8,275 nt of DNA, taken from NCBI GenBank assembly GCA_029940235.1, contig JAOZRI010000092.1:1-8275 (forward strand), given 5' to 3'. The position numbers and the translations under genes are program-made. This stretch comes from Desulfobacula sp. (GTDB taxonomy: Bacteria; Desulfobacterota; Desulfobacteria; Desulfobacterales; Desulfobacteraceae). Positions within the stretch are counted from its first letter, which is position 1, and each line of letters opens with the position of its first letter. Below are positions 5,964 through 8,275 of the stretch, piece by piece. A model generated the notes under the pieces. It was given only the letters and a program-made list of their open reading frames with translations, had not been told where the DNA came from and made no database searches.

Positions 5964-7064
5964 ATGAATACTAAACTAAAAAGTCTTTTCTCGATTTTAA
6001 TGATAACAGCGCTCTGTTTCGGGTTTATTGAAATCTATTTTCCTGTTGAAAATTATAGTTTTGAAAGACTTCATATTTTTCTTTTTAATCTTTGTACCGG
6101 TGGAACCATCCTTTTATATTACACACAAAGAAAAGAGAGAGTATCAAAAATTATTGTTCTGTTTTTTGCAGGATCACTGGTCTATGCTTTTTCTGCATTT
6201 TTGAAAATATATCCTTTAACAATTCTTGTATCTATTCTGCTTTTTATTATTGTGGAAAAAATTCGTATTGAAAAATTTTCTGTTTTTCCTGCAGATTTTT
6301 TCAAATCTGAGGTGTCTGTGTCGCAAAAATTTCATCAGGCATCACTGTTATGCCTTTCCATTGGTATTGTAATGGCAAGCCTTGTTATTTTAAATAATGA
6401 ATATTTCAAGCTTATTTCCATGAAAATGCTTACATTGAATACATTTTTTTTGGGGTTTTCTTTCCCTCTCTCCCTGATTACACTCTCCCTGGTTTTTGGA
6501 ATGCTGGAAAAATTGGAAAAAACTTCTGCAAGAGTTATTATGGAGATCTGTTTCTGGACTATAACACTTGGTGTCATTACTTTTTTCGGGTTTATGTTGT
6601 TTGAAAAAATGATCCCTCAAATTTTTGTCACTGCCGCACTCTTTACCGCAGTGATTCTTGTATTTATGCTCTATACAATATTTGCTGACAGGATTCAGCA
6701 AAAATTGTTTTTAACTTCAGGCATAGGATTTTTAATTTTTACTGCGGTGACAGGTATTGCGTATATATGCATAATGATGAGTGAAGGGTATGATCATCAC
6801 AACACAAAATGGCTTATGCAGATGCATGTTTTTGCTTCATTATATGGCTGGAATCTTTGTGGTTTGTCCATCATATGCAGATTTGATGATTTCCCTATAA
6901 AGATGCACTCTTCAACTGTTATAGGTATCCACTGGCTGACAGCCATTGTGCTCGCACCACTTGGAATTTTTTATCCCCTGTTTGCCATTTTTGCCATCAT
7001 TGGCTATACGTTTATTACCCTGACTCTGTTTTTCAGTCACAATGGAGTGGAAATTAAAAAATGA
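5964..7064 (+). CDS. Polytopic membrane protein of unknown function, histidines in transmembrane segments
   Basis: I do not recognise this 366-residue protein with certainty. Hydrophobic stretches at about 7-25, 35-53, 62-80, 83-99, 125-143, 155-180, 195-213, 217-240, 249-271, 285-304 and 318-357 suggest 11 or 12 inner-membrane helices. Several histidines lie in or at the edge of helices: His37 (ERLHIFLFNLCTGG), His124, His288 (QMHVFASLYGWN) and His323 (GIHWLTA), with His278-His279 in a loop. That pattern recalls heme- or metal-binding membrane proteins such as the heme-copper oxidase/NnrS type, but the match is by pattern only. The ATG has AAGGG 7 bases upstream. Its stop overlaps the DHH phosphoesterase start (ATGA), so the two are translationally coupled. 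A separate promoter in the 57-bp gap before it is not obvious. Confidence 0.85.
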   Translation: MNTKLKSLFSILMITALCFGFIEIYFPVENYSFERLHIFLFNLCTGGTILLYYTQRKERVSKIIVLFFAGSLVYAFSAFLKIYPLTILVSILLFIIVEKIRIEKFSVFPADFFKSEVSVSQKFHQASLLCLSIGIVMASLVILNNEYFKLISMKMLTLNTFFLGFSFPLSLITLSLVFGMLEKLEKTSARVIMEICFWTITLGVITFFGFMLFEKMIPQIFVTAALFTAVILVFMLYTIFADRIQQKLFLTSGIGFLIFTAVTGIAYICIMMSEGYDHHNTKWLMQMHVFASLYGWNLCGLSIICRFDDFPIKMHSSTVIGIHWLTAIVLAPLGIFYPLFAIFAIIGYTFITLTLFFSHNGVEIKK

Positions 7065-8050
7065 GTGCCAAAGAGAAATTAGACAGTTTTTTAAACCTTT
7101 TTAACAGTGATTCCAAGGTGCTTGTAATGATCAATGCTGATCCCGATTCCATAGCAAGTGCCATGGCAGTTAAAAGATTATTATGGAGAAGGGTAAAAGA
7201 AGTTGTAATTGCTTATTTCAACAAGATTACAAGACCTGATAATCTTGCCATGATTGAATATACTGAACCCGGTATAACAGGACTTGATGAAATAAAAAAA
7301 GAGAATCATAATACTTTTGTCATTGTAGATTCCCAGCCTGACCACCATGAAAATTTTTTAAAATTTAATTATGATGCCATTATTGATCATCACCCGTTGT
7401 CTGATGATAATGCAAAATTTGTTGATATTCGACCTGATGTTGGTGCCTGTTCAACAATTATGACCCAATATCTAAAGACAAAAAAAATAAAACCCTCATC
7501 AAAACTTGCAGCAGCATTGATGATTGGAATAAAGACTGATACATCTAATTTTACAAGGCAGACAAGTTTGATGGATATCAAGGCTTTTCAATATCTCTAT
7601 CAATTTGCAGATAATAATATTGTTATAAAGGTTGAAAGAGCAGCTTTAAGCTATGAAGATCTTGATTTTCTCGGGCATGCCATTAAACAGAGAAAGATAA
7701 TACACAACCGATTTTTTTTTCATGCAGGTAAGATTACCAGGCCCGATGAACTTGTGATTGTGGCAGACTTTTTTTTAACCCTGGTAAAGGTTAACTGGAG
7801 TATTGTTTCAGGGGTTTATGAAGAAAAGCTTATAATCATTATTCGCAATGATGGCTTGAGAAAATCAGCTGGCAATACTGTAAAAGAGGCATTCTCTATG
7901 TACGGTTCAGCTGGAGGTCATAAAACAATGGCACGGGCGGAGCTTGATTTAAAACTAATTAAAAAAGATATTAAAAAAATTAATAAAAAGGCCCTTGGTA
8001 ACTGGATCATATCAAGTATTGAAAAAACAGCCGGCACAAAGACTAATTAG
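7061..8050 (+). CDS. DHH/DHHA1-family phosphoesterase (NrnA-like) with altered motif I
   Basis: The 329 residues show the two-domain DHH layout. Motif I is VMINADPDSIAS (22-33), keeping Asp27 and Asp29 but with Met23 where NrnA has the metal-binding His. Motif II is IVDSQP with Asp90, motif III is Asp109-His110-His111, and motif IV is KTDTSNF with Asp160. The C-terminal DHHA1 domain carries GSAGGHKTMARAE (282-294), a variant of the substrate-binding GGGH motif. Known relatives are manganese-dependent nanoRNases/pAp phosphatases or cyclic dinucleotide phosphodiesterases in the cytoplasm. pAp removal would suit a sulfur-metabolising cell, but the substrate cannot be read from the sequence. The gene overlaps the preceding membrane protein gene by 4 bp and ends 17 bp before a long palindromic repeat. 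Confidence 0.9.
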   Translation: MSAKEKLDSFLNLFNSDSKVLVMINADPDSIASAMAVKRLLWRRVKEVVIAYFNKITRPDNLAMIEYTEPGITGLDEIKKENHNTFVIVDSQPDHHENFLKFNYDAIIDHHPLSDDNAKFVDIRPDVGACSTIMTQYLKTKKIKPSSKLAAALMIGIKTDTSNFTRQTSLMDIKAFQYLYQFADNNIVIKVERAALSYEDLDFLGHAIKQRKIIHNRFFFHAGKITRPDELVIVADFFLTLVKVNWSIVSGVYEEKLIIIIRNDGLRKSAGNTVKEAFSMYGSAGGHKTMARAELDLKLIKKDIKKINKKALGNWIISSIEKTAGTKTN

Positions 8051-8067
8051 CTCTTGACTATAAGCAC

Positions 8068-8193
8068 ATATTTGAATGAAAATTTGCCGAAATACAAGGC
8101 GCAAAAAATCTTGAAACCGGAGTGTACTATAGTACATGAGGATTTCAATATTTTGCAGCAACGAAGTAGTTGGGTGAGTTTTCGTTCAAATAT
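8068..8193. repeat. 126-bp imperfect palindromic intergenic repeat
   Basis: The outer arms ATATTTGAATGAAAA (8068-8082) and TTTTCGTTCAAATAT (8179-8193) are reverse complements at 14 of 15 positions. The exact centre is the perfect palindrome GTACTATAGTAC (8124-8135), and the sequence between pairs imperfectly (for example GCAAAAAATCTTGAAA against TTTCAATATTTTGC). The whole could fold into one long cruciform or hairpin. It holds no open reading frame. The design fits a dispersed palindromic intergenic repeat or MITE-like element; no flanking direct repeat is evident. It may also end transcription of the two convergent genes. Confidence 0.75.
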
Positions 8194-8275
8194 TAATTGA
8201 TCAGCATTTTGCCAAGATGCTCACTTAAAAATATAATTGACTCAATATCAAGGTGTTCAACTATTGTTTCATCAA
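8193..8275 (-). CDS. C-terminal end of an unidentified convergent gene (5' part outside window)
   Basis: On the minus strand one frame stays open from the window edge to a TAA at 8195-8193. It gives 26 visible residues, ending SEHLGKMLIN, with a balanced, protein-like mix rather than low-complexity sequence. The stop codon overlaps the last base of the palindromic repeat, a usual position for such elements just past a gene. The fragment is too short to name a family, and an open frame of this length could arise by chance. Confidence 0.5.
   Translation of the reverse strand, partial: DETIVEHLDIESIIFLSEHLGKMLIN

Overview
This AT-rich window looks like chromosome from an anaerobic, probably sulfate-reducing member of the Desulfobacterota (Desulfobacteraceae-like). 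The inference rests on three things seen together: periplasmic multiheme c-type cytochromes, an A-type flavo-diiron protein beside a ferritin-like diiron protein, and a gene with an in-frame UGA that reads as selenocysteine. Selenoproteins are common in that group. No 16S rRNA or taxonomic marker is present, so the assignment is an inference.

Layout. (1) Positions 1-438, plus strand: the C-terminal 145 residues of an FMN/3Fe-4S glutamate synthase domain protein, cut by the window edge, ending in an AT-rich convergent intergenic region with two inverted repeats. (2) Positions 485-4301, minus strand: a compact five-gene cluster. In transcription order it encodes an FprA/ROO flavo-diiron protein, a rubrerythrin-like diiron protein without a rubredoxin domain, a pentaheme exported cytochrome with a C-terminal non-heme domain, a small triheme cytochrome c3/c7-like protein, and an ArsC/Spx-like thioredoxin-fold selenoprotein. 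The last gene is normally mis-called as an 83-residue fragment. The true frame starts at 832, reads through TGA at 799-797 (Sec12 in a U-x-x-C motif), and has a SECIS-like hairpin just downstream. (3) Positions 4302-4541: a divergent control region with palindromes. (4) Positions 4542-8050, plus strand: an SRPBCC-TIGR01777 epimerase fusion, an unrecognised polytopic membrane protein, and a DHH/DHHA1 phosphoesterase whose start overlaps the membrane gene's stop by 4 bp. (5) Positions 8068-8193: a 126-bp imperfect palindrome centred on GTACTATAGTAC, probably a dispersed intergenic repeat. It abuts the C-terminal end of a convergent minus-strand gene that runs off the window.

How the genes fit together. 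The minus-strand cluster reads as an oxygen/NO/peroxide defence and redox module: cytoplasmic O2 or NO reduction (FprA), a peroxide-type diiron centre, periplasmic electron-carrying hemes, and a Sec-based thiol-redox protein. Small gaps (11-58 bp) and good ribosome binding sites support co-transcription. The plus-strand trio has no obvious shared pathway.
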